Made by a program: the position numbers and the translations under genes
Shown here: piece after piece, positions 36,756-45,920 of the stretch
Layout: every line of letters begins with the position of its first letter
How positions within the stretch are numbered: the stretch's first letter is position 1
The notes under the pieces: generated by a model
Database searches by the model: none
What the model saw: only the letters and a program-made list of their open reading frames with translations
Told to the model about the DNA's origin: nothing
Origin: Acetobacteraceae bacterium
GTDB taxonomy: Bacteria > Pseudomonadota > Alphaproteobacteria > Acetobacterales > Acetobacteraceae
Assembly: GCA_031291725.1 (NCBI GenBank)
Contig: JARLIM010000035.1
Span: forward strand, 62,001 to 126,000
Length of the DNA: 64,000 bases
Direction: 5' to 3'

Positions 36756-37475
36756 TCAATATTTCCGCAGCAATCCCACCAGCCGCCCCTGCACCCGCAC
36801 CCGATCCGCCGGGAAGATCCGCGTCTCGTGCCGTGGATTGGCGGGCTCCAACGCAATCGACGCCCCGCGACGGCGCAGACGCTTCAACGTCACTTCGCCT
36901 TCATCGACCAAGGCCACCACAATCTGCCCGTTATCCGCTGTCTCACCCTTGCGGATCAGCACGGTGTCGCCATCCAGAATGCCGGCTTCGATCATCGAAT
37001 CGCCCGCGACTTCGAGCGCGTAATGCTCGCCGCTGCCCAGCATCGCCACCGGCACCTCAATATGCGCCCCCGAATCCCGCATCGCCTCGATCGGCAGACC
37101 GGCGGCGATGCGGCCATAGAGGGGCAATTGCACCGCGCCGGCTTCCTCGGCCGCTTTGACACCATTGAAGCGGGTGGAGAAATCGCCCTTGATCACATTG
37201 GGCGAGAAAGCCGGGCTGTCTTCATCCTCATCGGGCAGATAGGCCGTCCGACGGCCCAGATCCTCCGGCAGACGCACCACTTCCAACGCCCGCGCCCGAT
37301 GATGCCTGCGCGCCAGGAAGCCGCGCTCCTCCAGGGCAGAGATCAGACGATGAATGCCCGATTTGGATTTGAGGCTGAGCGCCTCCTTCATCTCCTCGAA
37401 ACTGGGAGAGAATCCGGTCTCACGCAGGTGCTTGTCGATGAACAGCAGCAGCTCGTGTTGTTTGCGCGTCAGCAT
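36756..37475 (-). CDS. lexA: SOS repressor LexA
   Basis: This 239-residue repressor has the winged-helix LexA DNA-binding domain ([52 protein letters not shown]) and a peptidase S24 domain. The self-cleavage bond is Ala125-Gly126 in [10 protein letters not shown], the nucleophile Ser160 lies in [11 protein letters not shown], and the base Lys198 in EVTLKRL. It is longer than E. coli LexA (202) because of an acidic linker ([10 protein letters not shown]), as usual in alphaproteobacteria. The start is ATG 37475; the track's 37532 adds a leader over the control region. The LexA box at 37551 indicates autoregulation. Confidence 0.93.
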   Translation of the reverse strand: MLTRKQHELLLFIDKHLRETGFSPSFEEMKEALSLKSKSGIHRLISALEERGFLARRHHRARALEVVRLPEDLGRRTAYLPDEDEDSPAFSPNVIKGDFSTRFNGVKAAEEAGAVQLPLYGRIAAGLPIEAMRDSGAHIEVPVAMLGSGEHYALEVAGDSMIEAGILDGDTVLIRKGETADNGQIVVALVDEGEVTLKRLRRRGASIALEPANPRHETRIFPADRVRVQGRLVGLLRKY

Positions 37476-37550
37476 GGCCAACCCCCCACCACGGGATTTC
37501 GGCAACGATTTGGTCCGAATCGACGGGAACAAACCGGAAACCTTGCCGAT

Positions 37551-37580
37551 GTTCTATGTTGGTTCTCACGCGCCGGTCAA
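37551..37580 (-). promoter_or_regulatory. lexA promoter with overlapping SOS box
   Basis: GTTC-TATGTTG-GTTC at 37551-37565 is an exact alphaproteobacterial LexA box (GTTC-N7-GTTC). Read on the minus strand it covers the -10 (TAGAAC, 37556-37551) and part of the 18-bp spacer of a promoter whose -35 is TTGACC (37580-37575). A bound LexA would block polymerase directly. A degenerate second box, GAAC-N7-AAAC, lies at 37527-37541. Confidence 0.85.
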
Positions 37581-37695
37581 GCAATGTGTGGATAAGTGTC
37601 TGCGACAGAGGAGGAATTCGCTATGAACAGAGTTTCCTGCCAAACCCCTCTTGCACCCTGGCAATGCAGCGGCTAGAGACACGCCCCTGCACGGC

Positions 37696-37770
<75 letters not shown>

Positions 37771-37781
37771 TTTCTGGCAGA

Positions 37782-39413
37782 TCATCCGCGACGCGCCGGG
37801 CCTTCATGGCTCGGCCGCCCCGTCGCCGCCACCATCTCCCGCACCTCGCGCGCAAATTCCGCCACCTGACCGGAGCTGTCGATCTGCATGGCCAGGGCCA
37901 CGTAGCGATCCGGGCGCAGCAGCAACAGCAGCGTGCCGCCTGCCGCGGGCGTCAGCACCGCCAAGCGGCCTTCCACGTCCCGCCCGGCCAGACCAGCCCC
38001 GGCATCGCGCTGCATATTCCAATCGCGCGGCGTGATGGCCAGATGCACCGGGCCGGACAGGCCAGGATCGAGCGCCGCCACCGCGTTGGAGACCGCCTGC
38101 GCCTGATAGCCATAAGCGATGACGGCGAAGTTCTGGCCGATCACATCGTCCATCAGCGCGCGCGCGCCGTCCTGCAGCTCCAGCACGGGCTGCGGCAGCA
38201 TGCGGCCGACAATGCCGTGGGTGATGCCCGCGCTCAGAAAGCCTTTTTGATAGAACGGCTTGGGCTTGTATTTCATCTCCGCGAAATAGGCCTGCACCTG
38301 CGGCAGCACGCGGGCGGCGCGGAAGCCGGTTTGCACCAGCCAGGCTTGCAGCCGTGATTTCGGCATCATCACCCGGCCCATCTTCACCGCCAGCTGAATC
38401 AACGCCCAGGCATGCGCAGGCCGCTCCTCCGCATAGGAGCGCAGCAGCCCAGGCCCGAGGCGACCCTGGACGACCTGCGCCAGTTTCCAGCCAATATTAT
38501 GCGCATCCCGCACCCCGCTGTTCATCCCCTGCCCCGCGAAGGGCGGCGTGAGATGGGCGGCGTCACCGGCGAGGAAGATGCGGTTGCTCGCCCAGCGATC
38601 CACCATGCGGGCATGGAAGGTGTAAGCCTGTTGCCGCACCACCGGGGCATCCCGATCCGGCCCATGCTTGGCGAGCAGATCGCGCACGAAGACATCGGAC
38701 TGCGCCAGCTCGTCCGTCTCGCCATCGCGCAACATGAATTCATAGCGCCGCGTGCCATGCGGCCCCGGCAGGCAGATCGCCGGGCGATCGGGGTTGCACA
38801 GCACCCGCGTCTGTCGAAACCGCTCGACGGTGCTGGCAAGATCGACGATCAGCCAGCGTTGCTGATAAGTCGCCCCGCCCAGCGTGGCGCCGATCACCTT
38901 GCGCAGCATCGACCGCCCGCCATCGCTGCCGACGACATAGCGCACCCGAATGCTGCGCGCCTCGCCCGCCACTGTCAGCAGGCCGAGTGTGACGCCCTCG
39001 GCATCCTCCTCCACCGTCTCACAGGACGTTTCGAACCAGGTCTGCACGCAGGCATAGCGCGCCAAGCCCTGGCGCAGGGTGTTCTCCAGTTTGGGTTGCA
39101 GAAAGGCATTGCGGCGCGGATGGCCGAATTCGCGGGTCTTCGGCTCCACCTTGAGGAAAATCTTGCCGCTGGGTGTGAGGTAATGCGAGCCGTAATCGGG
39201 GGCGATGTCGCGCAGCAACTCCGGCAGCAGGCCCAGGCTCTGCATGGTGCGCAGCGATTCGTCATCGATAGAGACCGCACGCGGCTCGCTCACCGTGCTG
39301 GCATTGCGCTCGATCAGCACGGTGCGCACGCCCGCCGCGCCGAGCAGATTGCACACAGTCAGCCCCGTCGGCCCGGCGCCGACAACAGCGACGTCGACAT
39401 CAAAATCCGTCAT
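37782..39413 (-). CDS. FAD-dependent aromatic monooxygenase (MhpA/PheA-like)
   Basis: This 543-residue class A flavin monooxygenase resembles 3-(3-hydroxyphenyl)propionate hydroxylase. Motifs are the Rossmann VAVVGAGPTGLTVCNLLGAAGVRTVLIER (9-37), the DG motif VVGSDGGRSMLRK and the GD motif RIFLAGDAAHLTPPFAGQGMNSGVRDAHNIGWKL. The C-terminal ~150 residues form the thioredoxin-like extension of phenol-hydroxylase relatives. It should hydroxylate a phenolic ring with NAD(P)H and oxygen. No ring-cleavage dioxygenase or MhpR-type regulator is adjacent, so its pathway is not visible here. Confidence 0.85.
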   Translation of the reverse strand: MTDFDVDVAVVGAGPTGLTVCNLLGAAGVRTVLIERNASTVSEPRAVSIDDESLRTMQSLGLLPELLRDIAPDYGSHYLTPSGKIFLKVEPKTREFGHPRRNAFLQPKLENTLRQGLARYACVQTWFETSCETVEEDAEGVTLGLLTVAGEARSIRVRYVVGSDGGRSMLRKVIGATLGGATYQQRWLIVDLASTVERFRQTRVLCNPDRPAICLPGPHGTRRYEFMLRDGETDELAQSDVFVRDLLAKHGPDRDAPVVRQQAYTFHARMVDRWASNRIFLAGDAAHLTPPFAGQGMNSGVRDAHNIGWKLAQVVQGRLGPGLLRSYAEERPAHAWALIQLAVKMGRVMMPKSRLQAWLVQTGFRAARVLPQVQAYFAEMKYKPKPFYQKGFLSAGITHGIVGRMLPQPVLELQDGARALMDDVIGQNFAVIAYGYQAQAVSNAVAALDPGLSGPVHLAITPRDWNMQRDAGAGLAGRDVEGRLAVLTPAAGGTLLLLLRPDRYVALAMQIDSSGQVAEFAREVREMVAATGRPSHEGPARRG

Positions 39414-39692
39414 GATGGAATTCCAATCCGCTCAGGCGCGCAGGCTGTCAGGCGTGGGTGTCATCGGGCTTTCCCCTTGTTGGGACGATATGGTCGTCGC
39501 ATTTTTCTCATTTTATGGGAATATCCTCGTCGCCCCACGTATGAGAGGCATCGGGCGGCCGCGTTCGGCCAGATGGTTGGCGCGGCGGCGGGCGGGCGTC
39601 AACCGCGGCATAGACGACCGGGCATCTGCGGGCGTAAACCAGCGCGTGCGGGGTGACGGCTGGGGCGAACCAGCCAAGGAATTGAGTGTGCG

Positions 39693-40103
39693 ATGAGTGA
39701 AGCCAACGCCGAGACTGCCCCGAAGCCATCCGCCTATGAGCGCATCGGGGGAGCTGCCGGACTCCGGCGTCTGACCGCGCGTTTCTATCAATTGATGGAC
39801 GAATTGCCGGAAGCCGCTGCCTGCCGCGCCATCCATCAGGAAAGTCTGGCAGGCGCCGAGCAAATGCTGTTCGAATATCTCAGCTTCTGGCTCGGCGGCC
39901 CGCCCCTGTTCACCGAACGCCACGGCCCGCCCATGCTGCGCGCCCGGCATTTGCACGCCCCCATCGGCAATGATGAGACCGTCGGCTGGCTGGTCTGCTT
40001 CCATCGCGCCTGGACCGAGACGGTGGACGACCCCGACCTGGGCAAGGAAATCCTGCCCAGCGTGAACAGCCTCGCTTTGGCGATGCGCAACAAGGAGGGC
40101 TAA
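39693..40103 (+). CDS. Group II truncated hemoglobin
   Basis: This 136-residue globin has the 2-on-2 fold signatures of trHbO: YERIGGAAGLRRLTARFYQLMDELPEA, then EYLSFWLGGPPLFTERHGPPMLRARHLHAPIGNDETVGWLVCFHRA. The proximal His is probably H86 in RARH, and Trp99 is the conserved G8 Trp. It should bind O2 or NO, with a role in redox or NO defence. ATG 39693 has AAGGA about 13 bases upstream, a rather long spacing. The stop codon lies at the edge of a 27-nt perfect palindrome. Confidence 0.85.
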   Translation: MSEANAETAPKPSAYERIGGAAGLRRLTARFYQLMDELPEAAACRAIHQESLAGAEQMLFEYLSFWLGGPPLFTERHGPPMLRARHLHAPIGNDETVGWLVCFHRAWTETVDDPDLGKEILPSVNSLALAMRNKEG

Positions 40104-40128
40104 ATTCACATTTTTAAAATGTGAATTT
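40102..40128. promoter_or_regulatory. 27-nt perfect AT-rich palindrome after the globin gene
   Basis: AAATTCACATTTT-T-AAAATGTGAATTT is a 13-bp perfect inverted repeat with a single central base. No T-run follows, so it could be an operator for a dimeric regulator or a weak terminator for the globin gene. It lies about 240 bases before cysH. Confidence 0.55.
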
Positions 40129-40281
40129 CTCACCGCGTTGGGTGGAAAACCGCAGCGTCATCCACCACGGCCCGGCTTATGGCGAGAAAAGCAGATGTCG
40201 CCCCAACGCCCCCACCCCACAAAACAACGTATTTTCAACATTCTATGAAGTTTTCACCACTTAAAAATGCCTATCGTTAAA

Positions 40282-40311
40282 TTAACACAGTATTTTTTGT
40301 GAAATTTTAAT
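40282..40311 (+). promoter_or_regulatory. Sigma70-type promoter of the cysH operon
   Basis: TTAACA (40282-40287) and TTTAAT (40306-40311) are separated by 18 bp, each with five of six consensus bases. The region is distinctly AT-rich in a GC-rich genome. Transcription would start near 40318, giving a ~50-nt leader before the GTG of cysH. Confidence 0.6.
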
Positions 40312-40322
40312 AGACTCCCGAT

Positions 40323-40356
40323 GGAAAATCGTTGAATAGACAATCAACGATTTTCC
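40323..40356 (+). promoter_or_regulatory. 13-bp inverted repeat in the cysH leader
   Basis: GGAAAATCGTTGA and TCAACGATTTTCC form a perfect 13-bp dyad with an 8-nt centre (ATAGACAA). It lies just downstream of the predicted start of transcription and ends two bases before the GGAG of cysH, so it could be a repressor operator or an RNA hairpin controlling translation. Confidence 0.65.
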
Positions 40357-40369
40357 TCGGAGCCTGGCC

Positions 40370-41122
40370 GTGCCGTCTCTCACCACACCCGAACATATTG
40401 CTGCCGAGTGGGGCACGCTGTCGCCTGCACAGCGCCTTGTCAGCCTGCGCCGGAATGTCGCCGGGCGGTTGGTGTTCACCACCAGCTTTGGCGCGGAGGA
40501 CCAGGCGCTCACCCACATCATCGCCGACGCGGGACTCGACATCGAACTCGCCACGCTCGACACCGGACGGCTGTTCCCCGAAACCTATGATGTCTGGGCG
40601 GCGACCGAGCTGCGCTATGGCCTGCGCATTCGCGGCTGTTATCCGCAACAATCGGCACTTGCGTCATATGTCGGTGAGCACGGCATCAACGGCTTGCGTG
40701 ACAATGTGCAGGCCCGCAAGGAATGCTGCGCCGTCCGCAAGGTGGAACCGTTGCGCCGGGCATTGCTGGGCGCTGTCGGCTGGATCACCGGCCTGCGGGC
40801 CGACCAATCCGACGCGCGGCAAAGCGTGCCTTGGCTTGCGCGAGACGACGGGTTCGGTCTGCTCAAGGCCAACCCGCTGCGCGATTGGAGCCGCGATCAG
40901 GTGTCGGAATTCCTCGACGCCCATGACGTGCCGCGAAACGTGCTGCACGCGCAGGGCTTCGTCTCCATCGGCTGTGCGCCGTGCACCCGCGCCATCGCGC
41001 CCGGCGAATCCGAGCGCGCCGGGCGGTGGTGGTGGGAGGCGAGTTCAAAAGAATGCGGCCTGCATGTGGGGCCGGATGGCCGCCTGGTGCGCGCCCAGAA
41101 GCAGACGGAGCAAGTGGCATGA
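40370..41122 (+). CDS. cysH: Assimilatory APS/PAPS reductase CysH, Fe-S type
   Basis: This 250-residue enzyme reduces activated sulfate to sulfite using thioredoxin or similar thiols. The PP-loop-like region is [15 protein letters not shown] and the substrate segment [12 protein letters not shown]. The cysteine set CC (119-120) and CxxC (202-205) marks the [4Fe-4S] class that acts on APS; the catalytic Cys is in KECGLH near 229. The start is GTG 40370 behind GGAG. It is the first gene of a cysH-cysD-cysN operon with overlapping ends. The absence of an APS kinase fits use of APS. Confidence 0.9.
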   Translation: MPSLTTPEHIAAEWGTLSPAQRLVSLRRNVAGRLVFTTSFGAEDQALTHIIADAGLDIELATLDTGRLFPETYDVWAATELRYGLRIRGCYPQQSALASYVGEHGINGLRDNVQARKECCAVRKVEPLRRALLGAVGWITGLRADQSDARQSVPWLARDDGFGLLKANPLRDWSRDQVSEFLDAHDVPRNVLHAQGFVSIGCAPCTRAIAPGESERAGRWWWEASSKECGLHVGPDGRLVRAQKQTEQVA

Positions 41123-42021
41123 AAATGCTGGGTCATCTGGATCGGCTCGAAGCCGAAAGCATTCACATTCTGCGCGAGGTGGCCGCCACCTGCGATCATC
41201 CGGTGATGTTGTATTCCATCGGCAAGGATTCCAGCGTTCTGCTGCATCTGGCACTCAAGGCGTTCTACCCCACCCCGCTGCCCTTCCCGCTGCTGCATGT
41301 CGATACGACATGGAAATTCCGCGAGATGATCGCCTTCCGCGACCGAAAAGCCGCCGAGCTCGGCTGCGAGTTGATCGTTCACGTCAATCAGGAGGGCGTC
41401 GATCGGGGCATCAACCCGTTCGATTCCGGCTCGCGCCTGCACACCGACGTGATGAAAACCCAGGGCCTGCGTCAGGCGCTGGATCATTACAAATTCGATG
41501 CCGCCATCGGTGGCGCGCGCCGCGATGAGGAAAAATCCCGCGCCAAGGAGCGGGTGTTCTCCCTGCGCTCGGCCGAACATCGCTGGGATCCGAAAAGCCA
41601 GCGCCCGGAGCCGTGGAAGCGGTTCAACACCCGCAAACGCGCGGGCGAGAGCTTCCGCGTCTTTCCGCTGTCCAACTGGACCGAGCAGGATGTGTGGGAC
41701 TACATCGCCCGCGAAGGCATTGAGGTGGTGCCGCTGTATTTCGCCGCCTCCCGCCCGGTGGTGGAGCGTCAAGGCGCGCTGATCATGCGTGACGATGACC
41801 GCATGGTGCTCGCCCCCGGCGAGGTTGTGCAGCACCGCATGGTCCGCTTCCGCACCCTCGGCTGCTATCCGCTGACCGGCGCGATTGAGAGCGAGGCGGC
41901 AACGCTGGACGATATTATCCGCGAAATGCGTGACGCCCATGTGTCTGAGCGCCAAGGCCGCCTGATCGATCATGACGGTGCTGGCTCGATGGAACAGAAG
42001 AAGCAGGAAGGCTATTTCTGA
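41119..42021 (+). CDS. cysD: Sulfate adenylyltransferase small subunit CysD
   Basis: This 300-residue ATP sulfurylase subunit has the PP-loop [37 protein letters not shown] and [20 protein letters not shown], which bind ATP and form adenylyl sulfate with CysN. The ATGA overlap with cysH supports ATG 41119; the track start at 40981 lies inside cysH. Length and motif order are standard. Confidence 0.93.
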   Translation: MKMLGHLDRLEAESIHILREVAATCDHPVMLYSIGKDSSVLLHLALKAFYPTPLPFPLLHVDTTWKFREMIAFRDRKAAELGCELIVHVNQEGVDRGINPFDSGSRLHTDVMKTQGLRQALDHYKFDAAIGGARRDEEKSRAKERVFSLRSAEHRWDPKSQRPEPWKRFNTRKRAGESFRVFPLSNWTEQDVWDYIAREGIEVVPLYFAASRPVVERQGALIMRDDDRMVLAPGEVVQHRMVRFRTLGCYPLTGAIESEAATLDDIIREMRDAHVSERQGRLIDHDGAGSMEQKKQEGYF

Positions 42022-42022
42022 G

Positions 42023-43633
42023 ATGAACACCGATCTTCTGGAACGCCCGGAATTGCGCGATGCAGCCACCCAGGCCCGCATCCAACCCGCCATCCGCCCC
42101 ACCTCCCTGCTGCGCTTCCTCACCTGCGGCTCAGTCGATGACGGCAAATCCACCCTCATCGGCCGCATGCTGCACGATGCCGGTCTGGTGCCCACCGATC
42201 AGCTCGAAAGCCTGGAGAAGGACAGCCGTCGCTATGGCACCACCGGCGGCGTCGATTATGCGCTGCTGGTCGATGGTCTGGCCGCCGAGCGTGAGCAGGG
42301 CATTACGATTGACGTCGCCTATCGCTATTTCGCCACCTCCAAACGCGCCTTCATCGTCGCCGACACACCGGGTCATCAGCAATACACCCGCAACATGGCA
42401 ACCGGGGCGGCAGGGGCCGATCTGGCGGTGATTCTGGTCGATGCCCGCAAGGGCATTCTGCCGCAGACCCGTCGTCACTCTTTCATCGCGGGCATGCTGC
42501 GCGTGCGCCATCTGGTGCTGGCGGTGAACAAGATGGATCTGGTCGGATTCGACAAGAACAGCTTCGACGCATTGGTGGCCGAATATCGCCGCGCCGTGGA
42601 GCCGTTGGGCTTCGCCTCGATCACCGCCATTCCGCTCTGTGCGCGGGAGGGCGATAATCTGGTGCTGCGGTCGTTGCGCATGCCCTGGTATTCCGGCCCC
42701 ACCCTGCTTGGCCTGCTGGAGACCATCGACGCTGGACAGATTGCCGACACCACCGCTGCCCTGCGCCTGCCGGTGCAGTGGGTGAACCGCCGCTCGGAGA
42801 ATTTCCGCGGCTATGCCGGCACGATCGCGCATGGCTCCATCGCCCCCGGCGACAAAATCCGCGTGCTGCCCTCCGGCCTGCGCGGCACGGTGGCGCGTGT
42901 GGTGACAGCCGATGGCGATCTGCCGCGCGGCATTGCCGGTCAGGCGATCACGTTGACATTGCGCGAGGAGATCGACATTTCACGCGGGGACGTGATTGTG
43001 GGCGAAGCAGACCGGCTCACTGCCACGCGCGAGCTCTCCGCCCGCATCCTGTGGATGGATGAAAAGCCGCTCGATCCGGCAGCCGAATATGAAATCCGCA
43101 TTGGCTGCAACACCGCAAATGCGCGGATTTCCGCTATTCGTCACACAATCGACATCCATTCCTATGCCCCCACCCCCTCAGCCGGACTGGAAGCCAATGG
43201 CATCGGTCTGGTAGAGTTAAAGCTGGATCGGCCAGTGGTGGCCGCCGCTTACGACGAGGATTGCGACCTTGGCGGATTTATTCTGGTCGATAAGCACTCA
43301 AACGCCACGGCAGCCCTCGGCATGGTAACGGAACAGGAAACTGCCGCCCCCGCGGCGTCGGCACCCGCGCTGCGCGAGTGGCATGGTCGCAGCTTGATCA
43401 AGGCCGCCAGCTGGCGCGCCATCGGCTCTATCGACACGTTCATTCTCAGCTGGATTTTCACCGGCCAGGTCAAAACCGCAGGCACCATCGCCTTCACGGA
43501 AGTCTTCACCAAAATCGGCCTGTATTATCTGCACGAACGCGCTTGGGTGATTCTGCCCTGGGGCAAGGTGGGCGGATCGATTGCCGGTGAAGGCTACCTG
43601 GCAGGCGTCATGCGGAAGATCTTCAAAAAATAG
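42023..43633 (+). CDS. cysN: Sulfate adenylyltransferase large subunit CysN fused to a DUF2061-like domain
   Basis: This 536-residue protein begins with an EF-Tu-like GTPase: P-loop GSVDDGKS (36-43), switch region EREQGITIDVAYRYF, DTPGHQQY and NKMDL. Two beta-barrel domains follow to about residue 440. The final ~88 residues (from 449) are not CysC: they read RSLIKAASWRAIGSIDTFILSWIFTGQVKTAGTIAFTEVFTKIGLYYLHERAW, a close match to the DUF2061 small membrane protein family, with one or two hydrophobic helices. No separate cysC is present. The start ATG 42023 directly follows cysD. Confidence 0.9.
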   Translation: MNTDLLERPELRDAATQARIQPAIRPTSLLRFLTCGSVDDGKSTLIGRMLHDAGLVPTDQLESLEKDSRRYGTTGGVDYALLVDGLAAEREQGITIDVAYRYFATSKRAFIVADTPGHQQYTRNMATGAAGADLAVILVDARKGILPQTRRHSFIAGMLRVRHLVLAVNKMDLVGFDKNSFDALVAEYRRAVEPLGFASITAIPLCAREGDNLVLRSLRMPWYSGPTLLGLLETIDAGQIADTTAALRLPVQWVNRRSENFRGYAGTIAHGSIAPGDKIRVLPSGLRGTVARVVTADGDLPRGIAGQAITLTLREEIDISRGDVIVGEADRLTATRELSARILWMDEKPLDPAAEYEIRIGCNTANARISAIRHTIDIHSYAPTPSAGLEANGIGLVELKLDRPVVAAAYDEDCDLGGFILVDKHSNATAALGMVTEQETAAPAASAPALREWHGRSLIKAASWRAIGSIDTFILSWIFTGQVKTAGTIAFTEVFTKIGLYYLHERAWVILPWGKVGGSIAGEGYLAGVMRKIFKK

Positions 43634-43650
43634 GGCGCAAGAACCAAAAC

Positions 43651-43693
43651 CGTCCTCTGCCATTCGTGCCGGCAGCACGATCGGCGGAGGACG
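43651..43693 (-). terminator. Intrinsic terminator for the TauE/SafE gene
   Basis: CGTCCTCTGCC (43651-43661) and GGCGGAGGACG (43683-43693) pair over 11 bp with one G-T wobble; an inner GTGC/GCAC stem sits in the loop. Read leftward the hairpin is followed by GGTTTTGG. It lies between the convergent cysN and TauE genes. Confidence 0.6.
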
Positions 43694-43699
43694 CTTGCC

Positions 43700-44437
43700 T
43701 CAAAAATGCCGCACAAGCTCAATCCCAAGCCCGACCATCCCGCCGTAAAAACACCGTCGGAACCATAAAGGTGAAATGCGGCTGCGCACCACGGTGCCGA
43801 TCTGCATGCCGATCAGCGCCGGCAGCACGGCGATGCACGAGGCGATCAGCAATTCCTGGGTCAGCGCATGGCTGCGCAGCAGATCGACGGTCAGACCCAG
43901 CGTGGAGACGGTGAAGGACAGCCCCAGCGCCTGCACCAGATCCTCACGGTCCAACCCATCCAGCCCGGCGAGGTAGGGCACCAGCGGCAGCATGAACAAG
44001 CCGGTGGCCGTCGTCACCACGCCGGTGGCCAGCCCGACCAGTGGGCCGAGCCAGTTTTCCCATCGCGGTTGCACCCGATAGCGCCGTGCCAGCAAACCGA
44101 ACACGCCATAGCTGGCCAGCACAATGCCAAGCCATAGCCGGATCTGCGCGGTGTTGCCGCCCGAGAGCGTGCCACCGCCCAGATACGTGCCAAGCAAAAT
44201 GCAGATCAGCAGCGGCCATAACCGGCGAAACACGCCGCGAAAATTCGGCCCGGCCGCCAATTGCCACACATTGGTCACACTCGACGGCACCACCAAAATC
44301 GCCGCCGCCTGCACCGGAGGCATCACCAGACCGATCAGGCCGACGCCAATAGCGGGCAGCCCCAGGCCGATCACCCCTTTGACAAGGCCCGCCAACAGCA
44401 GCACCAAACTCGGCCACCACGCCTGTGCCAGCGTCAT
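43700..44437 (-). CDS. TauE/SafE-family sulfite/anion exporter
   Basis: This 245-residue membrane protein has about seven to eight hydrophobic helices and two repeats of the TauE/SafE signature: LLAGLVKGVIGLGLPAIGVGLIGLVMPPVQAAAILVVPSSVTNVWQL and LVGLATGVVTTATGLFMLPLVPYLAGLDGLDREDLVQALG. Members export sulfite, sulfoacetate or other organosulfur anions. Its position next to the sulfate assimilation operon, convergent with cysN, makes sulfite or thiosulfate handling plausible but not proven. Confidence 0.85.
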   Translation of the reverse strand: MTLAQAWWPSLVLLLAGLVKGVIGLGLPAIGVGLIGLVMPPVQAAAILVVPSSVTNVWQLAAGPNFRGVFRRLWPLLICILLGTYLGGGTLSGGNTAQIRLWLGIVLASYGVFGLLARRYRVQPRWENWLGPLVGLATGVVTTATGLFMLPLVPYLAGLDGLDREDLVQALGLSFTVSTLGLTVDLLRSHALTQELLIASCIAVLPALIGMQIGTVVRSRISPLWFRRCFYGGMVGLGIELVRHF

Positions 44438-44622
44438 TTTGCGCCCCCCCGTATCGGCCGATCATTTTGGCATGTTGATATCGCAGACCACGCCACGTGC
44501 TGCACCTGCGTTCTTGTCTTGAGATTGACGCATTCTTATGAGACATGAATGTCATCCCCCCGCATGGGCGCCCTGCACGCTTTGCACGGAGTCGGCTCTG
44601 CGCGCCTCAAAGGACCACGCCG

Positions 44623-45843
44623 ATGCTCTATGCGATGTATGAGCTGCAACGCGCCTCGCTCGCTCCGATGCGGCTATTGGCCAGTTCCGCCCTGCAAGCG
44701 ATGGATGGGCCGATCAACCCCTATCGCGAAACCGCCATTGGCCGGGTCACCTACGCGGCACTGGACAGCTTTGAACACACCACCCGCGCTTTCGGCAAAC
44801 CGCCCTTCGAACTGCCCTTCACCGAGATTGACGGTCAGCCGATTGAAGTGACGGAAGAGATTGTGTTGGAGAAAACCTGGGGCAATCTGCTGCATTTCAA
44901 GCGCGCGGTGTCGCAGCCCGACGCCCCGAAGGTGCTGCTCGTCGCCCCAATGTCCGGCCATTACGCCACCCTTCTGCGCGGCACCGTGCGGGAATTTCTG
45001 CCCGATCACGATGTCTACATCACCGATTGGAAAGACGCCCGCGAGATCCCGCTTTTCGCGCCGAACTTCGATCTGAACGATTACGTCGATTACGTGATCG
45101 AATTCATCAAGCTGCTTGGCCCGAACGTGCATCTCATCGCCGTCTGCCAGCCCGCCGTGCCGGTGTTTGCGGCCATCTCGCTGATGAACGAGAACGAGCC
45201 GGACGCCGCCCCGCGCTCAATGACGCTCATCGGTGGCCCCATCGACACGCGCGAGGGGGTGACGGAGGTGAATAAATTCGCCAAGAAGCACAATCTGGCG
45301 TGGTTCGAGAACAACGTGGTGCACCGCGTGCCATTCGGCAATCCGGGCTTCATGCGCCGTGTCTATCCGGGTTTCCTGCAACTGGCAGGCTTCATGGCGA
45401 TGAACATGGAGCGCCACATGGATGCCCATCGCCAGATGTTCAATCATCTGGTGCAAGGTGACGGCGAGTCGCTCGATGCCAAGCGGGCCTTCTACACCGA
45501 ATATCGCTCGGTGATGGACCTCTCGGCCGAGTTCTATCTGCAGACGATCAACACCGTCTTCCTGGAACACGAACTGCCGCGCGGGCTGATGCAGCACCGT
45601 GCGCAGACCATCAACCCGGCCGCCATCACCCGCACCGCCCTGCAAACCATCGAAGGCGAGCGCGACGATATCTCCGGCATCGGCCAAACCCGTGCAGCGC
45701 ACACGCTGGCCACCAACCTGCCCGAGGCCATGCGCGAGCATTTCGAGCAGCCCGGCGTGGGCCATTATGGCCTGTTCAACGGCCGCCGCTTCAGCAGCGA
45801 CATCGCCCCGCGCATCAAAGCGTTCATCGCGGCCCATCGCTGA
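44623..45843 (+). CDS. phaZ: Intracellular polyhydroxyalkanoate depolymerase (PhaZ)
   Basis: This 406-residue protein matches the intracellular PHB depolymerase of the Cupriavidus PhaZa1/Rhizobium type: MLYAMYELQRASLAPMRLLASSALQ start, PKVLLVAPMSGHYATLLRGTVREFLPDHDVYITDWKDAREIPL, and the atypical nucleophile site LIAVCQPAVP with Cys175 in place of the lipase-box Ser. The C-terminal VGHYGLFNGRRF carries the likely His. It degrades native PHA granules to 3-hydroxyacyl units. ATG 44623 with AAAGGA upstream is preferred; the track start at 44545 is upstream readthrough. Confidence 0.9.
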   Translation: MLYAMYELQRASLAPMRLLASSALQAMDGPINPYRETAIGRVTYAALDSFEHTTRAFGKPPFELPFTEIDGQPIEVTEEIVLEKTWGNLLHFKRAVSQPDAPKVLLVAPMSGHYATLLRGTVREFLPDHDVYITDWKDAREIPLFAPNFDLNDYVDYVIEFIKLLGPNVHLIAVCQPAVPVFAAISLMNENEPDAAPRSMTLIGGPIDTREGVTEVNKFAKKHNLAWFENNVVHRVPFGNPGFMRRVYPGFLQLAGFMAMNMERHMDAHRQMFNHLVQGDGESLDAKRAFYTEYRSVMDLSAEFYLQTINTVFLEHELPRGLMQHRAQTINPAAITRTALQTIEGERDDISGIGQTRAAHTLATNLPEAMREHFEQPGVGHYGLFNGRRFSSDIAPRIKAFIAAHR

Positions 45844-45920
45844 TTTTCGCTCCTCAACGGCATCGATCCCTGCTCTAATCCCCTGAAACGGCTGCCAAGG
45901 CCGGGTCAGGGAGAGCGTTC

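Noticed and set aside
40332-41528. 398-residue plus-strand ORF
   Set aside because: Out-of-frame shadow over cysH and the start of cysD, both of which carry full catalytic motifs.
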